Assembly: GCA_902364975.1 (NCBI GenBank)
Contig: CABJFQ010000007.1
Coordinates: 62,001-126,000 of the forward strand
Source of the DNA: Coriobacteriaceae bacterium
GTDB taxonomy: Bacteria > Actinomycetota > Coriobacteriia > Coriobacteriales > Coriobacteriaceae
Direction of reading: 5' to 3'
Length of the DNA stretch: 64,000 bases
The notes under the pieces were generated by a model, which saw only the letters and a list, made by a program, of their open reading frames with translations, searched no databases and had not been told where the DNA came from. The translations under genes were made by a program, and so were the position numbers. This document shows positions 52,457-61,681 of this stretch, in pieces. The number at the start of each line of letters is the position of its first letter. Position 1 is the first letter of the stretch.

Positions 52457-52485
52457 CGCCCCCCGTTTCGTGAAAACGGGGGGCG
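52457..52485. terminator. Terminator after serA
   Basis: Stem CGCCCCCCGTTT/AAAACGGGGGGCG around CGTG, with ATTTTGTTG following on the minus strand. Confidence 0.85.
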
Positions 52486-52525
52486 AATGGGCTTCGTGGT
52501 CTGTCTGGCAGGCTTGGCACCGGCG

Positions 52526-53689
52526 CTATTTAATCACGCGCACGCGATACATCGACGGAATCTGCTTGAGCGCCTCGATCGTGCTGCCGTCCAGGTGCTC
52601 ATCGGTGTCGAACATAGTGTAGGCGTTCTCGCCAGCGGACTCGTTGGTCATGCGCTGCACATTGGCGTTGTCCTTGGCGAGAATGGCCGTGATCTGGCCG
52701 ATCATGTTGGGCACGTTGGCATGCAGGCAGGCAATGCGGCTTGCGGCGCGCGCCTTGCCCATGCTGCAGGCGGGGTAGTTGACGCTGTGCGCGATGTTGC
52801 CGTTTTCCAGGTAATCCTTGAGCTCGCTGATGGCCATGTCGGCGCAGTTGGCCTCGGCCTCGCCGGTGCCGGCGCCCGAATGCGTGGTGATAAACGTGTT
52901 GGGCATCTTGACGGTCTTGGGCGTGGCAAAGTCGCAGCTAAACCAGCTGAGCTTGCCCGCGCGCAGGGCGGCGTCGACGGCGTCCTCGTCAATGATGGTC
53001 TCGCGCGCGTAGTTGATGAGCACGGCGTCCGGGGCCAGCAGGTCGATCTGCTCGGTGCTGATCATGCCGATGGTATCGGCCTTGCTGGGCACGTGCACGG
53101 TGAGGTAGTCGCAGCCGCGGCACAGATCCTCGAGCGTGCCCACGCGCTGCACCTCGCGGCTCAGCACCCACGCGTGCTCGACGGAAATGAACGGATCGTA
53201 GCCGTAAACGTCCATGCCCAGGTCGACACAGGCGTTGGCGACCTTGGAGCCTACGTTGCCCAGGCCGATGACGCCGATGCGCTTGCCCTTGAGCTCGCGG
53301 CCCACAAAGGCCTTCTTGGCCTTCTCGGCATCGACCTGGATCTCGGGGTCGTCGGCGTTGTTGCGCACCCAGTTCATCGACTGCACGACGCCGCGGCTCG
53401 AAAGCACCAGCATGCCCAGGACGAGCTCCTTGACGGCGTTGCTGTTGGCACCGGGGGAGTTAAAGACGACGACGCCCTTTCTGGCGTACTCCTCGACGGG
53501 GATGTTGTTGACGCCGGCGCCGCAGCGGGCGATGGCGCGGATGCCCTCGGGCAGCTCGTAGCCGTGCAGGTCGGTGGAGCGCATCAGGATAGCGTCGGCC
53601 TCCTCGGCGGTGCCCACAAACTCGTAGCCTTCGCCAAACTCGACCTTACCGTCCTTGGTGATGTCGTCGATGGTTTTGATCTTGCGCAT
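52526..53689 (-). CDS. serA: D-3-phosphoglycerate dehydrogenase
   Basis: A 387-residue NAD-dependent dehydrogenase that begins serine synthesis. The substrate/nucleotide domain markers are ARCGAGVNNI, NSPGANSNAVKELVLGM, IGVIGLGNVGSKVA (NAD loop), LINYARETIIDE (catalytic Arg) and THSGAGTGEAEAN (catalytic His). The C-terminal 75 residues form an ACT domain for serine feedback (HANVPNMIGQITAILAKDN). It lies 68 bases after serC in the same direction. A dedicated serB is not visible; one of the HAD phosphatases might serve. Confidence 0.95.
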   Translation of the reverse strand: MRKIKTIDDITKDGKVEFGEGYEFVGTAEEADAILMRSTDLHGYELPEGIRAIARCGAGVNNIPVEEYARKGVVVFNSPGANSNAVKELVLGMLVLSSRGVVQSMNWVRNNADDPEIQVDAEKAKKAFVGRELKGKRIGVIGLGNVGSKVANACVDLGMDVYGYDPFISVEHAWVLSREVQRVGTLEDLCRGCDYLTVHVPSKADTIGMISTEQIDLLAPDAVLINYARETIIDEDAVDAALRAGKLSWFSCDFATPKTVKMPNTFITTHSGAGTGEAEANCADMAISELKDYLENGNIAHSVNYPACSMGKARAASRIACLHANVPNMIGQITAILAKDNANVQRMTNESAGENAYTMFDTDEHLDGSTIEALKQIPSMYRVRVIK

Positions 53690-53757
53690 GAAAAACTCCT
53701 TAGCAGGTTTGTCTAAACAGATGGTTTGAAGTGGCTGGTCGGCCCGCGGGTTGCGGG

Positions 53758-54882
53758 CTAGTTAGATCGCGGACTCAAACTATGCTGCGCTTCGAAGTCC
53801 TTCATGTACGAGGCCAGTGCCTGCACGTCTTCCATGGTTACGGCGTTGTAGACGCTGGCGCGCATGCCGCCCACCAGGCGATGGCCCTTGACGTTTTGAA
53901 TCTGGTGCTCGGCCGCGCCCGCGACAAAGGCCGCGTCGAGCTCGGCGTCGCCGGTGCGGAAGGTGACGTTGGCGATGGAGCGGCTGTCGGGCTGCGCGGT
54001 GCCATGGAACAGTTCGCTGTGCTCGAGCAGGTCGTAGAGCAGGTTGGCCTTGGCCCAGTTGCGCTCGGCCATGGCGGCAAGTCCGCCGGTCTGCTCCACC
54101 CAATGGAACACCTTGCCGCATACGTAGATGCCAAAGGTGTTGGGCGTGTTGAGCATGGAGCCCTTGGCGGCCTGGGTCTTAAGGTCCATGTACTGCGGCG
54201 TCTGCGCAAAGGCGGGGCCATCTGCGATGAGATCGTCGCGCACGATGACCACGGTCACGCCCGCGGCGCCGGCGTTTTTCTGAGCGCCGGCGTAGATGAG
54301 TCCGTAGCGCTCGACGTCGAGCGGCTGCGACAAAAAGCAGCTCGAGACATCGGCGACCAGCGGCACGTCGCCGCAATCGGGCAGCTCGTGGAACATGGTG
54401 CCGAAGATGGTGTTGTTCTGGCAGATGTAGACGTAGTCGAGCCCGTCGCCCGTGGCCTCGGCGGCAATGCGCGCGTTGACGTCGGCCATGGTGGGAATGC
54501 GGTCGAAATTGGTTTCCTCGGAGCTCGCGAGCAGCACCGCCTCGCCGTACTTGGCGGCCTCCTGGTACGCCTTGCTGGCGAAGTTGCCGGTCACGACGTA
54601 GCCGGCGCGGCCGCAGCGCATAAGGTTCATGGGGATGCCCGCAAACTGCAGCGTGGCGCCGCCCTGCAAAAACAGGACACGGTAGTTGTCGGGGATGCTC
54701 AGCAGGCGACGCAGGGTTGCCTCGGCGTCGTCGATGATCTGCTGGTACATACTAGATCGATGGCTCATCTCGAGCACGGACATGCCGCAGCCGCGGTAGT
54801 CTATCATCTCGTCGGCGATCTCGGCGAGCACGCTTGTGGGCAGCGCGGCCGGGCCAGCTGAGAAGTTGTGCACACGTGCCAT
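53758..54882 (-). CDS. serC: Phosphoserine aminotransferase
   Basis: A 374-residue PLP enzyme that makes phosphoserine from phosphohydroxypyruvate and glutamate. Family segments: NFSAGPAALPTSVL, EMSHRSSMYQ, LFLQGGATLQFAGIPMN, and the PLP lysine in YAGAQKNAGAAG. The C-terminal half has HWVEQTGGL and RMRASVYNA-like (here GGMRASVYNA) segments. Full length. It leads the serC-serA pair. Start without strong ribosome site but with GGGGAAC nearby. Confidence 0.95.
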   Translation of the reverse strand: MARVHNFSAGPAALPTSVLAEIADEMIDYRGCGMSVLEMSHRSSMYQQIIDDAEATLRRLLSIPDNYRVLFLQGGATLQFAGIPMNLMRCGRAGYVVTGNFASKAYQEAAKYGEAVLLASSEETNFDRIPTMADVNARIAAEATGDGLDYVYICQNNTIFGTMFHELPDCGDVPLVADVSSCFLSQPLDVERYGLIYAGAQKNAGAAGVTVVIVRDDLIADGPAFAQTPQYMDLKTQAAKGSMLNTPNTFGIYVCGKVFHWVEQTGGLAAMAERNWAKANLLYDLLEHSELFHGTAQPDSRSIANVTFRTGDAELDAAFVAGAAEHQIQNVKGHRLVGGMRASVYNAVTMEDVQALASYMKDFEAQHSLSPRSN

Positions 54883-55016
54883 CTTCTAGTTCCCCTCGTA
54901 GTCGTTTGAACGTTCGGGATACTTTAGCACAGTGGAGCGTCAGGCGCGACCGAATCACAGCAAAACCCGAGTGCGCCGCTATGATTTACAGGATGGTTAC
55001 ATGGGGGAGGGGTGCT

Positions 55017-55094
55017 TTACTCCTCGGGCAAATCCAAATCTGCGAGCGAAGGCATGAGGTTCTCTAGGCGCTTGATTTCTTCGTCGCAAATTAG
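55017..55094 (-). pseudogene. Possible gene remnant, 25 codons
   Basis: On the minus strand a frame reads EEIKRLENLMPSLADLDLPEE followed by a stop and preceded by an in-frame TAG three codons before. The composition (helical, acidic end) resembles a natural C-terminus rather than random sequence. It lies between the antiporter gene and serC without a start codon of its own. A chance frame cannot be excluded. Confidence 0.3.
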
Positions 55095-55108
55095 CTAACC
55101 CCTGGCCG

Positions 55109-56710
55109 CTACGACGCGAGCGTGGCGATGACGGCTTCGTCGCCGGCGTATATGAGGGTGTCGCCGTCGGGGATGATCGTTTGGCCTTCGCGCTTGAGCA
55201 TCACCACGATAAACGGGTGCTTGCCCTGCGGCACGTCGCGCAGGCGCTGACCGGCCAGGCGACCGTGGGGCGTCACGGTGACCTCGCGCAGCGTAACCTC
55301 GGCACGCTCTTCGAACGTTGGGGCTGCCATCACCAGAAGGTCGCCTTCCTCGATGACGGTATCGCCGTTGGGCAGTACCGGGTGCGCCCCGTCGCGCAGC
55401 ACCAAGACCACGAGCATGTCCGTCGCGCTGCCAATATCGGCGAGCGAGCGCCCGGCAAACGGATGGCCAGCGCCCACCTTGAGCTTTACAAACGACATGC
55501 CGTCCTCGTCGCGGTAGTCGTTAAAGGTGCGGCGCACGTCGCCGGCCGCATCGATCATATCGAGTTTCTTCGCCACCGCCGGCAGTAGCGAACCCTGCAC
55601 CACAATGCTCGATACGGCAATCACAAACACCAGGTCAAATAGGTCGTGTCCGCCGGGAACGCCGGCCACCACAGCAAAGAGGCTAAAGACGACCGAAGCC
55701 GCGCCGCGCAAGCCCGCCCAGCTTACGAGCGCAACCTGGCGAGGGCTCGTCTTAAAGGGCACCAGCAGCAGGCCCACGGCGATGGGGCGGCTCACGAAGA
55801 GCATAAACGCCATGAGTGCCAGGCCGGGTAGCAGCATTTGCGGCAGGCGCGCGGGCGTGACGAGTAGGCCCAGCAAAAAGAAGATGGTCATCTCGGCCAT
55901 CTCGGTAAGGGTGTCAAAGAAGTGCGCCATCTCGACCTTGCCGGTGATGTCGCTCGCGCCCAGCACAATGCCTGCCAGGTATACGGCCAAAAAGCCGTTG
56001 CCGCCCAGGTAGCTCGGCAGTGCGTAGGCGACGATCGCCACGGCGAACAAAAAGATAGTCTGCGCGCCCTCGGCCGTTGCGTGTGCGCGTTCAATCAGGT
56101 GGCCCGCCGCCCAGCCGATGGCAAGGCCCAGGCCCACGCCCAGGATAATCTGCTTGGCCAGCAGTGTGGGAATGTTGATGTCGCCGCCGGCTGCGAGTGT
56201 GGCGAGCACGGCGGTGAGCATGTAGGCGACGGGGTCGTTGGAGCCCGATTCGACCTCGAGCAGCGAGTCGGTGCCGCCCCTCAGCGAAAGGCTGTGCTCG
56301 CGCAGAACGCTAAAGACGCTGGCCGCGTCGGTCGACGCCACGACCGATCCCAGCAGCAGGCCGCCGATCCAGTCGAAGCCCAGCACAAAGTGGGCGAACA
56401 CGCCGGTAATGCCTGCGGTGATGACGACGCCGAGCGTGCTCAGCAGCACCGCCGGCGCGGCGACGGGCTTGGCGCGGTCTATGTTGGTGTTAAAGCCGCC
56501 GTAGAACATGATGAACAATAGCGCCGTGCTGCAGACGGTTTCGGTGAGTGCGTAGTCGCTAAAGTCGATATGCGCCGGGCCGTTGACGCCCAACAGCATG
56601 CCGAGCGCGATAAAGATAAGCAGGGTGGGGAAGGGGAGCTTTTTGCCGACGGGTTTGATGGTCAGGCACAAAATGATGACGAGGCCGATAAAAAGAAGGA
56701 TCTGGTTCAT
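55109..56710 (-). CDS. CPA1-type K+/H+ or Na+/H+ antiporter with TrkA-C domain
   Basis: A 533-residue antiporter. The first 385 residues form about 12 helices with the ion-binding pattern ESGSNDPVAYML (Asn-Asp pair) and GLRGAASVVFSLF. The C-terminal 140 residues are a TrkA-C (RCK-C) regulatory part: VKLKVGAGHPFAGRSLADIG, LRDGAHPVLPNGDTVIEEGD and a second repeat with GRLAGQRLRDV and PDGDTLIYAGDE. This matches NhaP2/CvrA, which moves potassium for protons. Single gene. Ribosome site GGAGCGG is weak. Confidence 0.9.
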   Translation of the reverse strand: MNQILLFIGLVIILCLTIKPVGKKLPFPTLLIFIALGMLLGVNGPAHIDFSDYALTETVCSTALLFIMFYGGFNTNIDRAKPVAAPAVLLSTLGVVITAGITGVFAHFVLGFDWIGGLLLGSVVASTDAASVFSVLREHSLSLRGGTDSLLEVESGSNDPVAYMLTAVLATLAAGGDINIPTLLAKQIILGVGLGLAIGWAAGHLIERAHATAEGAQTIFLFAVAIVAYALPSYLGGNGFLAVYLAGIVLGASDITGKVEMAHFFDTLTEMAEMTIFFLLGLLVTPARLPQMLLPGLALMAFMLFVSRPIAVGLLLVPFKTSPRQVALVSWAGLRGAASVVFSLFAVVAGVPGGHDLFDLVFVIAVSSIVVQGSLLPAVAKKLDMIDAAGDVRRTFNDYRDEDGMSFVKLKVGAGHPFAGRSLADIGSATDMLVVLVLRDGAHPVLPNGDTVIEEGDLLVMAAPTFEERAEVTLREVTVTPHGRLAGQRLRDVPQGKHPFIVVMLKREGQTIIPDGDTLIYAGDEAVIATLAS

Positions 56711-56963
56711 GGATGGTGTCCGCTCCTGGGTGGTTGGCGTGGCACGGTTAGTTGTCTGCGGTTATTTGTACCCAAAGATGGTGGGTTTATGGGGTTGGAT
56801 TGCGGGCGTGCGCGATATCGTCATAGACGGCTGCCGTCTTTGCCTCTGCTCGGAAACCCTTTCCAGCTTTATTGCAACGGAGTACAATGGGTAACGTTTA
56901 AGTTCAACTTGAAGTTTTAGTTGCGGCGCCGGGCTTTGGCCGCAATGCAAGGAGAGGCGTACC

Positions 56964-57803
56964 ATGGCGATCTATGTGACATCTGATGCTCACGGGCACG
57001 TGCGTGCGCTTGACGAGGCCCTGTCCAAGATTTCGTTGACGTCCGACGACACGCTGTACGTGTTGGGCGACATGATCGATCGCGGGCCCGATCCGGTCGG
57101 CGTTATTAAGCTCGTGCGCTCGCTGCCCAACGCCCGCGTGCTCAAGGGCAATCACGAGCAGATCATGCTCGATGCCATCATTGGCCAGGATCCGCTCGAT
57201 GCCGAGACCTGGGATATCAACGGTGGCTGGACGACGCGCGAGCAGCTCAACGACATGGAATTTGACGCATACGAGGAGCTCGTGCGATGGATGGCCGCGC
57301 TGCCGCTCTACGCGGTGGCCGAGACCGAGGAGCGCCCGTATCTGCTGGTACATGCTGGAATCGAGATGAAGGCGGCGCGCGCGTTTTTGCTTGAGCATGG
57401 CGTCGATTGTGCCGATGGCGTTGGAGCGGTGGGTGCCGATCGCGAGCTGCTGCAGCAGATGCTCGCGGTGCAGTCGGCCGATGACCTGCTGTGGATTCGT
57501 CACGGCTATTGGGATGCGCCGACCGGGCTGCTTTCTGCCGAGGGCAAGGGTCCGGTCGTGGTGAGCGGTCACACGCCAACGGTGTCGCTCGGGCGTTATT
57601 GCGAGGTCGGTGGTCTTGCGGGGCTCGATGAGGAGTCGGGCCGCGGGCAGATCGTGCGCCTGGGCGGCGAGGATGCCGCCGGTGTGCCCGATCGCATCGA
57701 CATCGACTGCGCTGCCGCCACCGGCTCCGAGTTCGGTCGCGTCGGTATCCTGCGCCTTGATGACGGCGCCGAGTTCTATGCGAACATCAACCCAGGCGAA
57801 TAA
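56964..57803 (+). CDS. PPP-family metallophosphatase (ApaH/PrpE-like)
   Basis: A 279-residue calcineurin-like phosphatase. Motifs: VTSDAHGHVRAL, LGDMIDRGPDPVG, LKGNHEQIM, LVHAGI and VSGHTPT; all metal ligands are present. The first motif has DAHG instead of DIHG. Homologues act on diadenosine tetraphosphate or on phosphoserine/threonine proteins; the small size fits either. Divergent from the antiporter gene. A TACAAT box at 56882 may be the -10 of its promoter. Ribosome site AAGGAGAG. Confidence 0.88.
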   Translation: MAIYVTSDAHGHVRALDEALSKISLTSDDTLYVLGDMIDRGPDPVGVIKLVRSLPNARVLKGNHEQIMLDAIIGQDPLDAETWDINGGWTTREQLNDMEFDAYEELVRWMAALPLYAVAETEERPYLLVHAGIEMKAARAFLLEHGVDCADGVGAVGADRELLQQMLAVQSADDLLWIRHGYWDAPTGLLSAEGKGPVVVSGHTPTVSLGRYCEVGGLAGLDEESGRGQIVRLGGEDAAGVPDRIDIDCAAATGSEFGRVGILRLDDGAEFYANINPGE

Positions 57804-57931
57804 TCGGTGCAAAGGGTAGCTAATTTGGGGCGGAGCTTTTTTGACTACTTTCGGAGAATAGCGCCTTCTTGCTCGGTAAGCGCGAGAAATGAGGAGCGTC
57901 TGCGTCCTCGGCAGTGCGAAAATGCTCGAAA

Positions 57932-57976
57932 AACCGTCGCAACGGAGTCAAACGACGTTGCGACGGTTCTTTTTTG
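57932..57976 (+). terminator. Terminator after the phosphatase gene
   Basis: Perfect 12-base arms AACCGTCGCAAC (57932-57943) and GTTGCGACGGTT (57957-57968), followed by CTTTTTTGG. Confidence 0.85.
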
Positions 57977-57988
57977 GCTGCCCGCTGG

Positions 57989-58111
57989 CTAAGTGAGTAG
58001 ACTTTTTTGGAAATGCCGAGCAGCCGGCAAATTTGCCTCAACAAAATCGCAGGTCACTGACTTGTGTTTTGCCGGTGTGGTCAGGGATTCGGCAAAAGTC
58101 TACTCACTTAG
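57989..58111. repeat. Inverted-repeat element, 123 bases
   Basis: Perfect 18-base arms CTAAGTGAGTAGACTTTT (57989-58006) and complement (58094-58111) enclose an 87-base centre with further GCCGGC palindromes. It may be a miniature repeat related to the long hairpins elsewhere. The gap 57804-58157 has no supported gene. Confidence 0.65.
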
Positions 58112-58157
58112 TTTTGCGTGTCGCAAATCGTCCGCAACGAGACCCCCATTGCGCCAA

Positions 58158-59741
58158 TTAGGCGCCGTACGGGTTGCGGTCGCGCTCGATGCGTTGGCGG
58201 ATGTGGGCGTATTCGATAATCAGCAGCACCAGGAGTAGGGCCATGATGGCTAGGTAGCTCACCACAGCGCCCATCAGACCCAGTAGCTTAATCAGGATCA
58301 CCGGCAGCACCACGCTTACGGCGAAGCAGATCAGGTAGATCTTGGTGACGTCTCCAGCGTGGCGCAGCACCGTGATGATGGCGTAGATAAAGTCGATGGC
58401 CGCGGTGACGCCGCCGGCGACGACCATCAGCAGCGCCAGCGTACGGTAGCGTTCAAAGCTGAGGCCGTACATAAAGCTCATGAGGGGAATACCGGGACCT
58501 GCCATAAATGCGGCGCACACGCCGGTGATGACCACGATCAGCGCCATAACGGCAACAATAATCAGGTCAAAGCGACGACGCTTGCGAGGATTAGCCCAAA
58601 TGCTCGACAAGCGCAGGAGCTGCGGTTTATAGATAAATCCAATGCTCAGCAAAATAGCCTGCGCCGGAAAGAACAGGGCATTAAAGTACAGCTGATATTT
58701 GTATGCCAGCGTGCCTTCCATCACGAACTTGGGCATGCTCTCGATAAGGTTGAACAGGAACAGCGCACCAAAGAGCGGGGCGCACTGGATAAACAGGTGG
58801 CCGACCTCGCGCAGGCTCACGCGGCGCGATTTTTCGGTCTCGAGCAGGGCAAGCGGCGCGGTGACCAGCACGAGCGAGGCAATCGCGGCGATGCCCATGG
58901 CCATGGCCGCGATGGGCATACTGCGCGTAAGGAACAGCGCCATGCTAAAGACCGCGATGACGCCGGCGGAACGCAGCGTTTGGCTCATGCCGGCCAAATA
59001 GAGCTTGTCGGCCTGCTGCAGGCGGCCCTCGTACACGTCCGCCACGCCGTCGATCACCTTATACAGGTAGACGCCCAGGCCGATCGTGGCCATCTGCGCA
59101 TCGTAGCCGCGGGCGCTGCTGTATACCAGGCCGCATGCCAGCGCGAGCGCTCCGCAGAGCCAGCGGTTGAGCTGGTAGGAGGCGAAAGAGGTTTTTTCGT
59201 CGATATCCGAGACCTGGAAATTGCGCACGCCGTAGTTGCACGCGATCATGATGAGCGTGCCGGTGACAAAGGCGATGGAGAATTTGCCAGCCTCCTCGGC
59301 GCCCACGAGCTGTGTGGACACGATGGTGAGCAACGGAAACGCCATGCCCCACACGGCGGTGCCCAGGGTATTCCAAAGGTAGTCGCGACGGGTGGCGTGA
59401 TCTTCGTACTCGGCTTCTTGTGTGGAGAAGCCGCCGCCGTAGACGGCTCCGAGCAGGCGGTTCCACCAAGCGTTGACCATGCGGCGGACGGGGCCGGGCT
59501 CCCGATCGCGTTCGCGCCGGCGACGGCGTGTGGCCTGGCTGCTGTCGGGGCCGCCGGCGTTGCGCTGGCTCAGCTCCTGGATGCGCGCGAGCTCTTCGGC
59601 CGTGTGGGAGGCGGGGAACAGGCCGTTCTCGATGCGTCCGCCCTGGGCCCTTGCGGTGCCGCTGCCCGCTACGGCGGGGTCGGCGACGCCATTGCGGCGG
59701 GCGATGGCGCGGCGAATGCTATCGAGGGGCGTGATGCTCAA
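58158..59741 (-). CDS. Flippase-like polytopic membrane protein (MATE/Wzx-like)
   Basis: A 527-residue protein with a basic soluble N-terminus of about 115 residues (ATRRRRRERDREPG) followed by about 12 helices in the arrangement of polysaccharide flippases. Segments such as YLWNTLGTAVWGMAFPLLTIV, then RNFQVSDIDE near 225, and HLFIQCAPLFGALFLFN are flippase-like. No methionine precedes the conserved part; a TTG at 59741 with AAAGGA upstream is the best start. It would move a lipid-linked sugar or another lipid across the membrane. No glycosyltransferases adjoin it. Confidence 0.75.
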   Translation of the reverse strand: MSITPLDSIRRAIARRNGVADPAVAGSGTARAQGGRIENGLFPASHTAEELARIQELSQRNAGGPDSSQATRRRRRERDREPGPVRRMVNAWWNRLLGAVYGGGFSTQEAEYEDHATRRDYLWNTLGTAVWGMAFPLLTIVSTQLVGAEEAGKFSIAFVTGTLIMIACNYGVRNFQVSDIDEKTSFASYQLNRWLCGALALACGLVYSSARGYDAQMATIGLGVYLYKVIDGVADVYEGRLQQADKLYLAGMSQTLRSAGVIAVFSMALFLTRSMPIAAMAMGIAAIASLVLVTAPLALLETEKSRRVSLREVGHLFIQCAPLFGALFLFNLIESMPKFVMEGTLAYKYQLYFNALFFPAQAILLSIGFIYKPQLLRLSSIWANPRKRRRFDLIIVAVMALIVVITGVCAAFMAGPGIPLMSFMYGLSFERYRTLALLMVVAGGVTAAIDFIYAIITVLRHAGDVTKIYLICFAVSVVLPVILIKLLGLMGAVVSYLAIMALLLVLLIIEYAHIRQRIERDRNPYGA

Positions 59742-59882
59742 AGCGGAGTCCTTTCTATTGCTGCACTCTAGTATAGACGCGACGGTGTTCGGTCGTGTTT
59801 TTGAACAGGTTGTTCGATAATTTCGGCGGCGCCATTCAGTAGACGGCATTTGGGGACGTTCCTTATAATATGAGCAGGACAT

Positions 59883-60187
59883 TGTCAAGAGGCAAAATCG
59901 GGCCTGGCCCCAACGATATGGGGTCAGGCCCTCTCCCTATATCAACCCGTCCGCGGCGACCTCGGCGTGTCTTACCGACGCTCGTCTTTGCAGTTTAATA
60001 TCCGCCCGTGGCGATCTCTCGCTGGGCAATCCGTTGCTACGGCTGAGGCTTCTACGTCGAACCGACAGTCTGTGCACGCGTGTGGCGCCCTGGGCGCTCG
60101 CAGAAAAGGGACCTGAGGTTCGCCTCAACGGCTTCGGATCGAACCGCTTCCGGGGTGACTGGCTTATGTGCGGGGGACCGCCCCCCC
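59883..60187 (-). ncRNA. Candidate bridge-RNA region of the IS
   Basis: About 300 non-coding bases downstream of the transposase reading frame, inside the element. Near the end is a strong hairpin (GGCCTGACCCCA with TGGGGCCAGGCC, 59903-59935). In IS1111-type elements the guide (bridge) RNA is encoded downstream of the recombinase, whereas IS110 proper has it upstream. Placement fits; the loops that would match donor and target were not resolved. Confidence 0.4.
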
Positions 60188-61301
60188 CTACGCCTCCTCG
60201 GCCATGAGGCCGACCGCCCACACCCAGCAGGCGAGCTCGCGCGCCGTGGCGACGTTCGCCTTGTTGCCGTGCACCCCGCGCGCGAGCAGCGCCTCCCGCC
60301 TCTCGACCAGCCTCCGCACGCCCTTGGCGGCATGCCTTGTTAGCGCCCCGGTCCGGGGCCTGGCCCTTGGCGAGGTCCTTCGGCCGCCCCGAGCACGTCA
60401 GGTAGTGCCACGCGGCCTCGACCAGCGTCTTCCTCAGGTGCTTGTTGCCGGCCTTGGTGATCGCGCCCCTGCGGTCGCTCTCCCCGCTGGAGTGCTCGGA
60501 GGGCGTCAGGCCGACCCACGCGGCGAACGAGCGGGCGTTCCTGAACCTGGAGAACTCGCCGGCCTCGAACACGAGGTCGGCGGCGGAAGCGGTGTCGACG
60601 CCCTTGAGGCAGCGCAGGGAGTCGACCCTCCTCCTCCACCTGGGCTTGCGGGCCTCGCCCTCGACGAGCCCCTCGAGCCTCGCCTTCTCCTCCGCCGCCC
60701 GCCTGACCGCGTCGACGTAGTAGGCGAGCACCTCCTCGTCGGCCCCCTCCGCGAACCTTATCGACTCGATCCAGGACCAGTGCGCCCGGGTCCAGTTGCC
60801 CTTCCTGCGGCCGGTGGGCGTCCTCTCGTCGAAGACGAGCCCGTGCCTGAGCAGGAACTTGGAGAGCCGCTGCTTCGAGCGCGAGAGGTCGTCCCTCGCG
60901 TCCTCGAGCGCCCTGGTCAGGTCGCGGGCGGCCTCGCACTCGTCGTCGGGGACCCACACCTCGACCACGTTGCCGACCGACAGCATGCGGGCGAGGAACT
61001 CGGCGTCGTTGCGGTCGTTCTTCCTGCGCCTGTCCGCGCTGGGCTTGATCATCTTCGAGACGGCGCCGACCACGCAGTCGACCCCCAGGCCGGAGAGCCT
61101 CTTCTGCAGGTCGAAGCCCGTGACCCCGGACTCGTACACGCACCTGGCCCCGGGGTCCACGGAGCGGACCCACTCCGCGACGGCGCCGGCGTCGTAGCCG
61201 AAGGTCGCGGCGCGCACCTCCCCGGTCATGACGTCGAGGGAGACGGCCTTTATCGAGCGGGCGTGGACGTCGAGGCCGACGAAGGTGGTAGTATCGAGCA
61301 T
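60188..61301 (-). pseudogene. IS110-family DEDD transposase, frameshifted near the C-terminus
   Basis: From the start at 61301 (site AAGGGG) the frame encodes the DEDD RuvC-like domain (FVGLDVHARS, VYESGVTGFDLQ, KNDRNDAEFLARML) and the C-terminal part with the catalytic serine region (WVGLTPSEHSSGESDRRGAI, ITKAGNKHLRKTLVEAAW). After GQAPDRG, near 60345, the frame departs; the proper continuation LTRHAAKGVRRL...NVATARELACWVW-like lies in another frame and ends at TAG 60188. One extra base in a GGGGC run explains this. It may be a mutation, an assembly error or programmed shift. Without a shift the frame runs on to 59937. Confidence 0.82.
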
Positions 61302-61426
61302 GGGAGCCCCTTCCATGAATGCGGCGTGGCCGCCGCGGCTGAATTAGACACTCACCATTGTCGGCCTAATCCGCGGTCCTTCATGCAGCAGGGGCTCTCA
61401 ATGTTTTATGTCCTGCTCATATCGTC

Positions 61427-61545
61427 TGTGCCGGCACTTTGGGAACGTCCCTAAGTGCCGGCATCCGGGGACACTCCTTGAATGTTGCCTGTTCATGAGT
61501 GTCCCCAACGACTAGTCGTTTAAGAACGTCCCCAATGACTAGGCC
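61427..61545. repeat. GGGGAC-type repeat cluster right of the IS
   Basis: Contains GTGCCGGCAC, GGGAACGTCCC, TGCCGGCA, GGGGACACTCC and an ACTAGTCG unit with GAACGTCCCC. Same family as at 17698 and 20935. It lies between the IS and the pckA leader. Confidence 0.6.
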
Positions 61546-61681
61546 GCTTGCCTGCGATTTTTGACCGTTGGGCGGGCTTGCCGCCCTTGCCGCAAAAACG
61601 TTTTTGCATATCGGGTACAACGGGCTTTACGTGAGTAAAGTGCGCGCCGCGTCCACGTGTCGCGTTTTTAAAGGAGGCCCC

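Larger units (their letters stand above)
59868..61422. mobile_element. IS110/IS1111-type insertion sequence
   Basis: A 1555-base element bounded by 15-base perfect inverted repeats ATATGAGCAGGACAT (59868-59882) and its complement (61408-61422). It contains one transposase gene on the minus strand. Just outside the ends lie parts of GGGGAC-type repeats (TTGGGGACGTTCC on the left; GTGCCGGCAC on the right), so it seems to have inserted in or next to such a repeat. A long structured 3' end precedes the left border. No target duplication is evident. Confidence 0.8.

Noticed and set aside
57807..58044. Small frames in the gap after the phosphatase gene
   Set aside because: They run through the terminator and the inverted repeat and have no ribosome site.
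60168..61454. 428-codon plus-strand frame across the IS
   Set aside because: Antisense to the transposase, extremely rich in R, P, A, with no recognised domain.
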